Source of the DNA: MPNP01 sp026709725
Lineage (GTDB): Bacteria > Pseudomonadota > Alphaproteobacteria > Rhodobacterales > Rhodobacteraceae
Reading direction: 5' to 3'
Length of the DNA: 64,000 nucleotides
NCBI GenBank assembly: GCA_965200805.1
Contig: OZ241384.1
Coordinates: forward strand, 310,001-374,000
The notes beneath the pieces are model-generated. The model saw only the letters and a list, made by a program, of their open reading frames with translations, was not told the origin of the DNA and made no database searches. Shown here piece after piece: positions 19,152 to 29,120 of this stretch (the first letter of the stretch is position 1; each line of letters opens with the position of its first letter). Made by a program: the position numbers and the translations under genes.

Positions 19152-19970
19152 TCAGGAATCATGCCCTGCACCACGGATGGAGGCAGCGACAGATTTGAAT
19201 GGGTCATCAGGATAGCAGACACGCATAAGCGTCAGACCCGCCGCTGGTGCGACAGGGCCACATTGCGATCGGTCGCAGGCCTTGAGAGCATCAGCAATGC
19301 GTTCAGGAGACCAGGATCCCTGTCCGACCTTGACGAGCGAACCAACGAGGCTTCGGACCTGCCGATGCAGAAAACTTCGGGCTGTGAATACCAGATTGAT
19401 ATGCAGTCCTCTCCCGTCCTCCCACGCATTCACATCGATGCTGTCGAGGGTCCGGATGGGTGATCTGGACTGGCAATGCACCGAACGGAATGTGGTGAAA
19501 TCATGGCGCCCCAGGAGGTGCCTGCCAGCCGCCCTGATTCGATCAACATGCATGGGCCCGGCAATCCGCCAGGCCCGGTTCACTTCAAGGGCAAGGGGGG
19601 CTGGTCGGACAACCAGTCGATATCGGTAGGTTCGTTCAATCGCTGCGTAGCGGGCGTGGAATGTTTGACTGGCACTGGTGACACACAAGACAGCGATCCG
19701 TTCTGGCCTGAGATGGGCGTTCATGGCATGTGCCAGTCGGCGGGGTTCCCAGCGGTGCTCCAGGTCAAAATGGGCGACCTGGCCCTCTGCATGAACACCG
19801 GTATCCGTGCGTCCCGAACCATGAACCGTAATATCCTGACCGCACAGTGAAAGCAGGGCATCCTCGAGGCAGGACTGAATGGTCCTTGCATTCTTCTGGC
19901 GTTGCCAGCCGTGATACCCGGCACCATCATACTCGATGAGCAGCACATAACGATGGGTCGAAACGATCAT
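19152..19970 (-). CDS. truA: tRNA pseudouridine(38-40) synthase
   Basis: A 272-residue enzyme that makes pseudouridine at positions 38-40 of the tRNA anticodon arm. YDGAGYHGWQRQ is near the start. The catalytic Asp56 lies in GSGRTDTGVHAEGQVAHF. RTYRYR, GRHDFTTFRS, FTARSFLHRQVRSLVG and the C-terminal APAAGLTLMRVCYP are all family signatures. The length is normal for TruA. The gap of about 250 bases up to ileS is divergent and should hold both promoters, though none stands out. Confidence 0.95.
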   Translation of the reverse strand: MIVSTHRYVLLIEYDGAGYHGWQRQKNARTIQSCLEDALLSLCGQDITVHGSGRTDTGVHAEGQVAHFDLEHRWEPRRLAHAMNAHLRPERIAVLCVTSASQTFHARYAAIERTYRYRLVVRPAPLALEVNRAWRIAGPMHVDRIRAAGRHLLGRHDFTTFRSVHCQSRSPIRTLDSIDVNAWEDGRGLHINLVFTARSFLHRQVRSLVGSLVKVGQGSWSPERIADALKACDRSQCGPVAPAAGLTLMRVCYPDDPFKSVAASIRGAGHDS

Positions 19971-20222
19971 GCGGTCTTGCGCCTCCGACTTGTGCGCCGT
20001 TGCAATACAGGCATGGATTGGTTACGGAGCAGCAGATGATGTGTCCATCTATGTGAGGGCACAACCGTTCCTTCGTGATCGGGTCTTCATTACAAAGACG
20101 ATGAGTAATTTGATCATGGTTTGTCCGGCCCCGGGTGGAGTCAACGGCAAGTCAGGCGTTGAGACTTCCGTGCTTGCCCGGGAACACTATCCATCCGCTG
20201 CCATATATGAAAGCATCCTGAT

Positions 20223-23165
20223 ATGACCAAGCCCGTCAACTATCGCCACACGCTGCAATTGCCGAAAACGGACTTCCCCATGCGGGCCGGTCTGCCCGAC
20301 AAGGAACCGGGCATTCTGGAGCACTGGCGGCGTCTCGATATCTATCAGCAGCTGCGACGGAAATCCGGACGGGAGATCTTCACCCTCCATGACGGTCCAC
20401 CCTACGCCAACGGCAATCTGCATATCGGTCATGGCCTCAATAAAATTCTGAAGGATATGGTTGTCCGCACCCAGCAGATGATGGGCAAGGATGCCCGGTA
20501 TGTTCCGGGTTGGGACTGTCATGGCCTGCCGATCGAATGGAAAGTTGAGGAGAATCTCCGAAGGGCCGGCAAGGACAAGGCAGATATCCCGCCCCTGCAA
20601 TTGCGGCAGGATTGTCGCGACTTTGCCAACAGGTGGATTGATATCCAGCGGGAAGAATTCATGCGTCTTGGTGTCATCGGCAACTGGAACGATCCCTACC
20701 TCACAATGGACCATCATGCCGAAGCAGTTATTGCTGATGAGTTCATGAAGTTTGTCATGAACGGAACCCTCTACCAGGCGTTCAAGCCGGTCATGTGGTC
20801 AACAGTCGAACAGACCGCTCTGGCTGAGGCCGAAGTGGAGTATGAAAACATCCGGACCCGATCCATCTATGTCCTCTTCCCGCTTCTGAATGCTCCATCC
20901 GGTCTCTCCAGCGGCCACACAAGACCTGTTTCGATTCCGATCTGGACCACCACGCCATGGACCATCCCCTCCAACCGTGCCATCTGTTACAATCCCCACA
21001 TTGATTACGCGCTTTATGAGGTCACCGAAGCCCCTGACGGCAACTGGTTGCAGAAAGGTGCGTGCCTGGTTCTCGCTGACAGGCTCGCCGATGAAACAAT
21101 GTCGGCCTGTCGTGCCACAGCCTACAAGCGACTGAACGGTGTCACCGCCGGTGTTCTTGCCGAGCTTGTCTGCGGACATCCCTTCCGGAATTTCAAACTC
21201 GACGGGGAACCGGATATCAATCGGTGGGATTATGATGTGCCCATGCTGCCCGGTGACCATGTCAAGGATGCGGCAGGCACCGGATTTGTGCACACGGCTC
21301 CATCCCATGGCGTTGATGACTATGTCATTGCGACAAAACATGGACTGAGCATCACCAACAATGTCACGGAGAACGGAAAATTCCGGACCACCCTGCCCGT
21401 CTTCGGCGGGCTCGAGATCTATACCGCGGATGGACAGGAAGGGACGGCCAATGATCAGATCATTTACAATCTCATCGACTGTCACGCGCTCGCCGGCATA
21501 CAACGGATCCATCATTCCTACCCGCACAGCTGGCGCTCGAAAGCACCCCTGATCTACCGGACAACGCCCCAGTGGTTTGTAAATATTGACAGGGATGTCG
21601 GCGACGGCAACGATGCGCTGGGGACGACAATTCGTGCCCGGGCTCTCAATGCCATCAAATCTGAGGTCACATGGATTCCTGGCACCGGTCAAAGCCGCCT
21701 TCATGCCATGATCTCAGATCGCCCCGATTGGGTCCTCTCGCGTCAAAGGGTCTGGGGTGTTCCACTGACCTGCTTTGTTCGCAAACAGGCCAGGCCCGAT
21801 GAAGAGGATTTCCTGCTCAGGGATGAACGGGTCAACGCCCGGATCACAGCGGCATTTGAGGCTGAGGGGGCTGATGCCTGGTTCAGGGACGATGCCAAGG
21901 AGCGGTTCCTGGCCGGTCTCCACAACCCGGATCACTATGAAAAAATCGATGATATTCTCGATGTCTGGTTCGAATCGGGATCAACCCATGCCTTTGTCCT
22001 CCGTGATCGGAGCGATGGCACATCCGACGGAGTCGCTGATCTCTATCTTGAGGGCACGGACCAGCACCGGGGCTGGTTTCACTCTTCAATCCTGCAGGCC
22101 TGCGGCACAAGGGGGTCCCCGCCCTATCGGGGTGTTCTGACCCACGGTTTCACGCTTGACCAGGATGGCCGCAAGATGTCAAAATCACTTGGAAACACCA
22201 TGGCTCCGGCTGAGATCGTCAAGACCTATGGCGCCGACATCCTGCGGATGTGGGTTGCCCATGCTGATTACACCAGAGACCAGCGCATCGGGGAAGACAT
22301 CCTGAAGTCCACCACCGAATCCTACCGCAGGGTCCGCAATGCCTTCCGCTTTGCCCTTGGCAATCTTGGCCCACGGGATCCCGGCCAGGCCATCAATTAC
22401 GAAGACTTGCCCGAACTTGAACGCTGGGTTCTGCATCAACTCTCTGTCCTTGACTCCCGAACCCGTGCCGATTTCAACACCTATCGCTTCCGCCAGGCCT
22501 TCATGCACCTGTTTGACTTCATCAATCTTGACCTCTCGGCATTCTATTTTGATATCCGCAAGGATGTCCTCTACTGTGATCACCCCGACTCGCATTCTGC
22601 CCGCTCAACCCGGACCGTGCTCGGCATCCTGCTTGATACACTCACCCTCTGGCTTGCCCCGATCCTCACCTTCACAATGGAGGAGGTCTGGCAGGAACGC
22701 ACCCGGGATTCGGAACAATCAGTCCACCTCCTTGATTTCCCGACAATTCCGTCCTCATGGCGCAATGACGCCCTCGCCGGCAAGTGGCAGGACATCCGTG
22801 CACTGCGCAGTGCCATCACCGCTGCCATCGAACCGCTGCGCACGGCCAAGGAAATCGGCTCAAGCCTTGAGGCCGCTCCCATCCTCTCAATTGCTGATCC
22901 TGAACTCCGCGCCCTCATTTCCGAATCCGAATTCGCTGATATCTGCATCGTCTCGGACATCACCATCACCGACACCCCAACCGGTGCCGATGGCGTTTCG
23001 GTCACATTCCGTCCCGCACAGGGTCAAAAATGTTCCCGCTGCTGGAAAATCCGGCCCGATGTCGGAACCCACACCGATCCCAATCTCTGCGACCGGTGCT
23101 CATCTGTCCTCGCAACCCTCAAATCCGGGGACTCATGTCCACACAATGACCCGCAGGCGTTGTAA
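20223..23165 (+). CDS. ileS: Isoleucyl-tRNA synthetase
   Basis: A 980-residue class I synthetase. The HIGH motif is at residues 67-70 (PPYANGNLHIGHG). The editing domain includes TTPWTIPSNRA and GTGFVHTAPSHG. DVWFESGSTH and GTDQHRGWF follow. KMSKS is at 651-655 (GRKMSKSLGNTM). The anticodon-binding domain ends in a zinc knuckle, CSRCWK followed by CDRCS. The motif set matches the bacterial (mupirocin-sensitive type) lineage. The gene is intact, and an IS1595 relic begins 26 bases after its stop. Confidence 0.97.
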   Translation: MTKPVNYRHTLQLPKTDFPMRAGLPDKEPGILEHWRRLDIYQQLRRKSGREIFTLHDGPPYANGNLHIGHGLNKILKDMVVRTQQMMGKDARYVPGWDCHGLPIEWKVEENLRRAGKDKADIPPLQLRQDCRDFANRWIDIQREEFMRLGVIGNWNDPYLTMDHHAEAVIADEFMKFVMNGTLYQAFKPVMWSTVEQTALAEAEVEYENIRTRSIYVLFPLLNAPSGLSSGHTRPVSIPIWTTTPWTIPSNRAICYNPHIDYALYEVTEAPDGNWLQKGACLVLADRLADETMSACRATAYKRLNGVTAGVLAELVCGHPFRNFKLDGEPDINRWDYDVPMLPGDHVKDAAGTGFVHTAPSHGVDDYVIATKHGLSITNNVTENGKFRTTLPVFGGLEIYTADGQEGTANDQIIYNLIDCHALAGIQRIHHSYPHSWRSKAPLIYRTTPQWFVNIDRDVGDGNDALGTTIRARALNAIKSEVTWIPGTGQSRLHAMISDRPDWVLSRQRVWGVPLTCFVRKQARPDEEDFLLRDERVNARITAAFEAEGADAWFRDDAKERFLAGLHNPDHYEKIDDILDVWFESGSTHAFVLRDRSDGTSDGVADLYLEGTDQHRGWFHSSILQACGTRGSPPYRGVLTHGFTLDQDGRKMSKSLGNTMAPAEIVKTYGADILRMWVAHADYTRDQRIGEDILKSTTESYRRVRNAFRFALGNLGPRDPGQAINYEDLPELERWVLHQLSVLDSRTRADFNTYRFRQAFMHLFDFINLDLSAFYFDIRKDVLYCDHPDSHSARSTRTVLGILLDTLTLWLAPILTFTMEEVWQERTRDSEQSVHLLDFPTIPSSWRNDALAGKWQDIRALRSAITAAIEPLRTAKEIGSSLEAAPILSIADPELRALISESEFADICIVSDITITDTPTGADGVSVTFRPAQGQKCSRCWKIRPDVGTHTDPNLCDRCSSVLATLKSGDSCPHNDPQAL

Positions 23166-23190
23166 CGCAGACTGAAAGTTGATGAATCTG

Positions 23191-23667
23191 TCAACAGGTT
23201 GTCCTGCCCCTGACATGCGTCTCATCGACCTCGACCGGCCCCTTCATGGGCAGGCGGGGATGGTGCGACTTGAAGGCCTCACGGATACGCTGGAGCATGA
23301 ACCAGGCTGTCTTCTGCGTGACCTTGATATCGCGGTGGAGTTTCATGGAACTGACGCCCTTGGGGCTGGTCATGTGCAGATGGACAACCCAGAGCCACCT
23401 GCGGCAGGGGAGCGGTGAGCCGTGCATCAGGCTGCCGGTCCTGACCGAAAACTGCTTCCCGCAGTCCTGGCGGTAGCAGGGCGAACCGGTCGTCTTGCAG
23501 GTCATGTCAATCGTCCGGGCTGGTCCGCAGCAGGGACACTTGCGACCATCTGCCCACAATTTCGCCTCGAACCGGTCCCGCGCCGACTCCCCGGTCGGGA
23601 ACATCTCCGTGAACTCAAAGAAATCCGGTCTCTGTCGGAACGCTTTGCCGGGAGCTGCCCGGGTCAT
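23191..23667 (-). pseudogene. IS1595-family transposase relic (ISXO2-like), C-terminally truncated
   Basis: The translation begins MTRAAPGKAFRQRPDFFEFTEMFP. It has a degenerate zinc-ribbon region (CPCCG, then CYRQDCGKQFSVRTGSLM) and the helix-turn-helix MKLHRDIKVTQKTAWFMLQRIREA. It ends just past the first catalytic Asp-Glu (VEVDETHVRG). The rest of the DDE domain (about 150 residues in intact members) is missing. An in-frame start 12 codons upstream (23703) is also open. Confidence 0.82.
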
Positions 23668-23722
23668 TGTCAGTCTTCCTATCCATCTGATCCATATAGA
23701 CACCCCAGCTACTTTTTCAAGT

Positions 23723-23811
23723 GTATAATCCCCATGGGAAGGGCCTTCCTATGGCAGCCTCGTTCTTCTCACCCTTGGATGGCGTATAATCCCCATGGGA
23801 AGGGCCTTCCT
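23723..23811. repeat. Two identical 28-bp direct repeats 33 bp apart
   Basis: The same 28 bases, starting GTATAATCCCCATGGGAAGG and ending GCCTTCCT, occur at 23723-23750 and 23784-23811, separated by 33 unrelated bases. The unit contains the small palindromes CCCATGGG and AAGGGCCTT. The spacing (61-base period) resembles a CRISPR repeat-spacer unit, but there are only two copies and no cas gene in the window. They lie between the IS1595 relic and the transporter operon. Confidence 0.85.
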
Positions 23812-23966
23812 TAAACCAATGGGTTGATGAGGATACTGGAGGGTCTGGCTGGAAGTTCAGTTTAACCAGTGCTATACAGGTTCATACTGTTGCAGAGACA
23901 TCAGGCCGAAACCCAATTTGACCCCGGGATTGCAAGTAAGTTGTTGTTAAAATCGGTCGAGCCCAC

Positions 23967-24989
23967 GTGCTGACTTATCTGATAAAACGCACAGTCACCT
24001 TGACCTTGGTTCTCTTGGGTCTGGCAATACTCATCTTCGTGATCGCCCGAATTGTGCCCGGTGATCCGGCACGGATTGCCCTGGGACCATTGGCGACGGC
24101 CGAACAGGTCGCCGAATTGCGCAAGGAAATGGGGCTGGATGCACCGTTCCACACACAGCTTTGGACATATCTCGCCGGGCTTGTTCAGGGCGATCTGGGC
24201 AAATCACTTCTGACCTCTCGCCCCGTCATGGACGATATTCGTGCCGCCCTGCCCGCTACATTCGAACTTGTTCTTTTTACCGTCATTCTTCAAGTTGCGG
24301 TCTCGATCCCCTTGGGCGTGTTTGCCGCGATTTATCGAAATACCTGGATTGACAATGTTCTGCGCGTCATATCGCTGGTTGGAGTGGTGACGCCCGGTTT
24401 TGTGCTCGCCATCATCCTGCAACTGCTCGCGGCCCACTATTTGGGCTTTTTCCCGGTGACAGGACGGCTGGACGGCAGTCTTGATTTTTCTGCCAATTTG
24501 ACCGGTCTTTTGTTGATCGATGCAACGCTGGCAGGGCGATGGGATGTGGTGCTGGACGCGATCCGTCACCTTTTCTTGCCGTGTATTGCACTGGCCGCAG
24601 CAGGGATTGGCCAGGTCATGCGGATCACACGAACGGCCATGATCGAGGTCGCGGGACGCGACTTTATCGAGGCGAGCCGGGCCTACGGGATTCCGGAAAA
24701 GGTCGTGACCTTTCGCTACATGCTGCGAGTGGCCAGCGTCGCGCCCCTAACAATTCTTGGGCTCGAATTCGCCTCGCTAATTGGCAATGCCTTTATCGTC
24801 GAGTTCGTATTCTCTTGGCCTGGAGTCGCCAGCTATGGTGTCCGCACGATTCTGCAAAAGGATCTCAATGCGGTCATTGGTGTGGTTCTCGTCTCCGGAG
24901 TCTTCTTTGTTGCGGCCAATCTGACAATTGACCTGATTCTGGGTATTCTCGACCCAAGACATCGCATCAAAACGAGGCATAATGCATGA
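23967..24989 (+). CDS. ABC transporter permease, DppB/OppB type
   Basis: A 340-residue inner-membrane permease of the peptide/nickel/opine importer class. It starts at a GTG (MLTYLIKRTVTLTLVLLG) with the first membrane span at once. Next come ARIVPGDPARIALG and the EAA loop GRDFIEASRAYGIPE, which contacts the ATPase. Six membrane segments are expected. No good ribosome site precedes the GTG. It is the first gene of a seven-gene operon in which neighbours overlap or nearly touch. Confidence 0.9.
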   Translation: MLTYLIKRTVTLTLVLLGLAILIFVIARIVPGDPARIALGPLATAEQVAELRKEMGLDAPFHTQLWTYLAGLVQGDLGKSLLTSRPVMDDIRAALPATFELVLFTVILQVAVSIPLGVFAAIYRNTWIDNVLRVISLVGVVTPGFVLAIILQLLAAHYLGFFPVTGRLDGSLDFSANLTGLLLIDATLAGRWDVVLDAIRHLFLPCIALAAAGIGQVMRITRTAMIEVAGRDFIEASRAYGIPEKVVTFRYMLRVASVAPLTILGLEFASLIGNAFIVEFVFSWPGVASYGVRTILQKDLNAVIGVVLVSGVFFVAANLTIDLILGILDPRHRIKTRHNA

Positions 24990-25870
24990 GCCTTATGACC
25001 GATGATACTGAAGCACCGCAGCGCATGCTGAATGCACGCCAGATGGCGCTTTACCGATTTCGGAACAATCCTCTCGCTATAGTCGGCGCGTTGATCGTCG
25101 CGAGCGTGATCCTGGCAGCTTTATTTGCACCGTGGATCGCGCCCTCGGCCGAAAGTGCGGGGTCCTTTGTCGACTTCCGCAACCGACATGCCCCACCAAG
25201 CTGGGATCATCCGATGGGCACTGACAATGTCGGCCGTGATGTGATGAGCCGTGTGTTGTTTGGCTATCGCATTTCTCTCGGACTTGTCTTTGGGGTCTTG
25301 GGGTTCGCTGTGCCCTTCGGGATCGTTCTGGGGTTGCTTGCTGGATATTTTGGTGGCTGGGTAGAACCTGTTATCATGCGCTTCACCGACATTATGCTGG
25401 CCGTGCCACCATTGGCCATGGCGCTGGCGATCACAGCAGTCCTGTCGCCCAATCTGATCAACGCGATGATCGCAATCACGCTCCTGTGGTGGACTTGGCA
25501 CACGCGCTTGATCTACAGGATTGTCAAGTCGCAGATGAATGAGGATTATGTGGAGGCCGCACGCGTGGCGGGTGCAAGTCACATGCATATCCTCTTTCGT
25601 GAACTGTTGCCGAACTGTTTCTCCGCCGTGGCCGTCAAAACTTCTCTGGACGCAGGTTTTGTTATTCTTTTTGGCGCGGCATTGTCATTTCTGGGATTGG
25701 GCGTTCAACCACCGACGCCGGATCTGGGCACAATGGTGGCGACAGGATCAGAATACCTGCCGGAAATGTGGTGGCAGGCAGTCATGCCGGGACTTGCGAT
25801 CCTCTATGCAATCTTGGGTTTCAACCTTCTGGGAGATGGTCTCCGCGACATGCTGGATGTCGAGCTGTGA
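24986..25870 (+). CDS. ABC transporter permease, DppC/OppC type
   Basis: A 294-residue second permease. The N-terminal cytoplasmic segment is followed by NPLAIVGALIVASVILAALFAP, the typical OppC_N span. HPMGTDNVGRDVMSRVLFG is the diagnostic DppC signature, and the EAA loop reads NEDYVEAARVAGASHMHILFRELLPN. It overlaps dppB by ATGA and is overlapped by the ATPase gene at its stop, so translation is coupled through all three. Confidence 0.92.
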   Translation: MSLMTDDTEAPQRMLNARQMALYRFRNNPLAIVGALIVASVILAALFAPWIAPSAESAGSFVDFRNRHAPPSWDHPMGTDNVGRDVMSRVLFGYRISLGLVFGVLGFAVPFGIVLGLLAGYFGGWVEPVIMRFTDIMLAVPPLAMALAITAVLSPNLINAMIAITLLWWTWHTRLIYRIVKSQMNEDYVEAARVAGASHMHILFRELLPNCFSAVAVKTSLDAGFVILFGAALSFLGLGVQPPTPDLGTMVATGSEYLPEMWWQAVMPGLAILYAILGFNLLGDGLRDMLDVEL

Positions 25871-27576
25871 GTCGACTCCTTGAAATCGATGATCTCTGTG
25901 TTGCCTTTAATGCCTATGGCCAATACCGCCGTGTTCTCCACAGCGTCACGATGCATTTGGATGCCGGGGAGCGGGTCTCGCTGATAGGACAATCAGGCTC
26001 CGGCAAAACGGTAACCATGCGAACAATCATCGGCACATTGCCGATGCCGCCAGGTGAAGTGGAACAGGGCAGCATCCGCTTTGCCGGTCAGCCACTTTTG
26101 AGCATCGGCTCCGCCGCGAGGAATCAGCTCAAAGGAACCGGAATCTCAATTGTGCTGCAAGACCCGATGCTTTCCTTCAATCCTGTCCTGACCATAGGGC
26201 GCCAGATGAACGATATCGTATCCTATGCCGATCTGCGGCATGGTCGTGCCCGCAGCAGTGCGGAACGCCGGGATCATCTGATTGAAACCCTTGGAAAGGT
26301 CCAGCTCTCGGATGGCGTTCGCGTGCTGGAGAGCTACCCCATGATGCTCTCGGGTGGCATGCGTCAACGGGTCCTGATCGGTATGGCGCTCTTGAACAAG
26401 CCACGCCTGTTGATCGCGGATGAGCCGGGCACAGCACTGGATGTCACGACCCAGGACGAAATCCTTGCCCTCCTGAACCGACTCGTCGCCGAAGAAGGTC
26501 TCTCCCTGCTGCTGATCACACACAATCTTGGTGTCGTGCGCAAGATGGCTGATCGGGTTTATGTCATGAAACTTGGACGCATTGTGGAGGCGGGTGCGCG
26601 CGACGAAGTCTTTGAGGCACCGAAGGATGAATACACGCGGGAGCTGATGGCAGCAGTGCCACCCCTTTATGGCGATAAGGTCAAGACTGTGGACACTGTG
26701 AGGAAAGATGGTCAGAACGCGATCATACGTATCGAGAACGTCACCAAGGATTTCCAAATCCATGAGGGCTGGCTCGACAGAATCACGGGGACGTTTCGGG
26801 CAGTTGACAATGTGACACTGGCTGTTTCACAGGGTGACATTTTTGGTATCGCAGGAGAAAGTGGCTCGGGAAAGACCACCCTCGCCAAGATGATCTTGGG
26901 GCTGATGCCGACAACCGAAGGGACAATTCTCATTAATGGCCATCCAGTGTCGGGGACAGTCGGAACGGAAGCCTTTCGCAAATTGATCCAGATCGTATAT
27001 CAGAACCCTGGCTCTTCACTGAACCCGCGACGCACGGTGGCAGATCAGCTGGCAGTTCCGCTCAGATTTACCGGGCAAGACAGAAAGGAGATTGCGCGAC
27101 GGGTGCCGGAGCTCCTCGACCTGGTTGACCTGCCCCGTAGCTACGGCTCAATGTATCCCCATGAACTGTCGGGCGGACAAAAGCAGCGCGTTGCCATTGC
27201 TCGGGCACTGTCGGTGAATCCGCGTATCGTGGTCCTGGACGAACCGACCTCGGCACTCGATGTGCTCGTGCAATCGACCATCATCGACCTCCTGAACCGG
27301 TTGAGGGCAGATTTCGACCTGACGTACATTTTCATCAGTCATGATCTCAGCCTTATGCGGAACTTCTGCAATCGCGTTGCCGTCATGCTGCGCGGCACAG
27401 TTGTGGAAAGTGGTCGAGTCGACAGGATTTTTGATGTACCGCAACACCCGTACACGCGCGCACTCCTGTCGGCGATTCCTGTAATTTCGCTCAAAGAGGA
27501 AGAAAGAAAACCCAAAGTCACAAAGCAGGAACGGATGTTGGTTCTTGCCAGTTCGACCAATCTGGAGGAGAAATGA
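25867..27576 (+). CDS. Fused DppD-DppF-type double ATP-binding protein
   Basis: A 569-residue protein with two complete ABC ATPase domains. The first has Walker A GQSGSGKT at residues 41-48, signature LSGGMRQR and Walker B LLIADEPGTALD. The second starts near residue 290, with GESGSGKTT at about 330, LSGGQKQR and IVVLDEPTSALD. Both carry the oligopeptide-type C-terminal extension (PQHPYTRALLSAIP in the second). It starts at a GTG within the preceding stop (GTGA). The fusion replaces the separate DppD and DppF of many importers and energises the two permeases. Confidence 0.92.
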   Translation: MSRLLEIDDLCVAFNAYGQYRRVLHSVTMHLDAGERVSLIGQSGSGKTVTMRTIIGTLPMPPGEVEQGSIRFAGQPLLSIGSAARNQLKGTGISIVLQDPMLSFNPVLTIGRQMNDIVSYADLRHGRARSSAERRDHLIETLGKVQLSDGVRVLESYPMMLSGGMRQRVLIGMALLNKPRLLIADEPGTALDVTTQDEILALLNRLVAEEGLSLLLITHNLGVVRKMADRVYVMKLGRIVEAGARDEVFEAPKDEYTRELMAAVPPLYGDKVKTVDTVRKDGQNAIIRIENVTKDFQIHEGWLDRITGTFRAVDNVTLAVSQGDIFGIAGESGSGKTTLAKMILGLMPTTEGTILINGHPVSGTVGTEAFRKLIQIVYQNPGSSLNPRRTVADQLAVPLRFTGQDRKEIARRVPELLDLVDLPRSYGSMYPHELSGGQKQRVAIARALSVNPRIVVLDEPTSALDVLVQSTIIDLLNRLRADFDLTYIFISHDLSLMRNFCNRVAVMLRGTVVESGRVDRIFDVPQHPYTRALLSAIPVISLKEEERKPKVTKQERMLVLASSTNLEEK

Positions 27577-29120
27577 TGACTCGCATAGGCGTGGATGTCG
27601 GAGGAACAAATACAGACGCAGTCGTCATGAAGGGCGAACAAGTCCTTTCTGCTGTGAAATCGCCGACCACCAAAGATGTCATGACCGGTGTCGTCGACGC
27701 GGTCACCGGTGCGGTATCTGAAGCGAAGGTAAATGTGAAAGCTGTCAAGGCGGTAATGATCGGCACGACGCATTTCACCAACGCTGTGATTGAACGACGA
27801 CGCCTGGCGCGAACCGGCGCAGTGCGTCTTTGCTTGCCTGCGGCACAATGTCTGCCGCCCATGGTGGACTGGCCAGAGGACATCAAGGAAGCCGTCGGCG
27901 GCCGATTCTGGATGGCCAGGGGCGGCAATGAATTCGATGGCCGTTCGATTTCTGACCTTGATATGGCAGAACTTGATGGGATCGCGGCGGACATTGGCAA
28001 GGCCAAGATCAAGAGTGTCGCAATCACCTCGGTCTTTTCACCGGTCAGCGATGCGATGGAGAGGAAAGCCGCACAACGGCTCAGGGAAAGACTCCCGGAT
28101 ACGGAATTCACATTGTCAAGCGAGATCGGGCGTCTGGGAATCCTTGAGCGCGAGAATGCCGCAATCATGAACGCCTCGCTTCGCGCACTTTCCGAACACA
28201 TTGTCACCGCCTTTGGGCAGGCGCTCGAAAAAGTCGGCCTGAGATGCCCCTACTTCATCACACAGAATGATGGAACGTTGATGAACCGGACCTTTGTGGA
28301 ATCCTACCCGGTGCTCACCTTTGCCTCCGGCCCAACCAATTCGATGCGCGGTGCGGCATTTCTGTCCGGCGAGACGGATGCCATTGTCGTGGATGTGGGA
28401 GGCACGACGACGGATGTGGGTGCACTGGTCAAGGGCTTCCCCCGCCCGGCCAGCACGACAGTGGATGTTGGTGGTGTGCGGACCAACTTCCGAATGCCGG
28501 ACGTATTTGCCATCGGACTCGGCGGCGGCACAATCGTGTCTGGCAAAGGCAGGGACCTCAAAATCGGTCCGCAATCAGTCGGTTACCGTCTGACGGAACG
28601 GGCGCTGATTTTTGGTGGCGGCACTTTGACCGCATCGGATGTGGCAGTGGGACTTGGACTCGCCGAATTTGGTGATGTGGCTGTGGCAACCTCACTTGAT
28701 TCTGATCATCTGCGGGCAGTCAAGGCGCGCACGGATGAGATGCTGGGCAACGCCGTCGAACGGATGCGCGTATCGCCGGATCGTATCCCGGTTCTGGCTG
28801 TGGGTGGAGGCTCAATCCTTGTGCCGGACGCCATTGGCGAATTGCGGGTCATTCGCCCTGACCATTTCTCGGTTGCCAATGCGGTTGGTGCTGCGATTGG
28901 TCAGATTTCCGGCGAGGTCGACCGTATCTTCTCGCTTGATGGCCTGACGCGTGAAGAGGCCCTGGCAGAAGCCCGCAGAGAAGCAACGGCCAAGGCCGTA
29001 TCCGCAGGTGCAAAGCCGGGAACTGTCGAATTGCTGGACCAGGAGGACATTCCGCTTGCCTATCTCCCGGGCAATGCCACCCGAATTCGACTGAAAGTGG
29101 TGGGAGAAATGATTGACTGA
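27573..29120 (+). CDS. Hydantoinase/oxoprolinase-family protein (HyuA-like)
   Basis: A 515-residue ATP-grasping enzyme of the HyuA/oxoprolinase superfamily. The N-terminal phosphate-binding motif GVDVGGTNTDAV is at residues 6-17 and the second, VVDVGGTTTDVG, near 273-284. GTTHFTNAVIER and AIGLGGGTIV are also typical. Members open the ring of 5-oxoproline, hydantoins or N-methylhydantoin at the cost of ATP. The C-terminal domain of large oxoprolinases is absent, which is normal for the short type paired with DUF917. SD GGAGGAG and the ATGATG start lie at the end of the ATPase gene. Substrate unknown. Confidence 0.88.
   Translation: MMTRIGVDVGGTNTDAVVMKGEQVLSAVKSPTTKDVMTGVVDAVTGAVSEAKVNVKAVKAVMIGTTHFTNAVIERRRLARTGAVRLCLPAAQCLPPMVDWPEDIKEAVGGRFWMARGGNEFDGRSISDLDMAELDGIAADIGKAKIKSVAITSVFSPVSDAMERKAAQRLRERLPDTEFTLSSEIGRLGILERENAAIMNASLRALSEHIVTAFGQALEKVGLRCPYFITQNDGTLMNRTFVESYPVLTFASGPTNSMRGAAFLSGETDAIVVDVGGTTTDVGALVKGFPRPASTTVDVGGVRTNFRMPDVFAIGLGGGTIVSGKGRDLKIGPQSVGYRLTERALIFGGGTLTASDVAVGLGLAEFGDVAVATSLDSDHLRAVKARTDEMLGNAVERMRVSPDRIPVLAVGGGSILVPDAIGELRVIRPDHFSVANAVGAAIGQISGEVDRIFSLDGLTREEALAEARREATAKAVSAGAKPGTVELLDQEDIPLAYLPGNATRIRLKVVGEMID

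Noticed and set aside
23723..23811. Calling the 28-bp repeat pair a CRISPR array.
   Set aside because: Only two repeats and no cas gene are present. Kept as a repeat and a finding instead.
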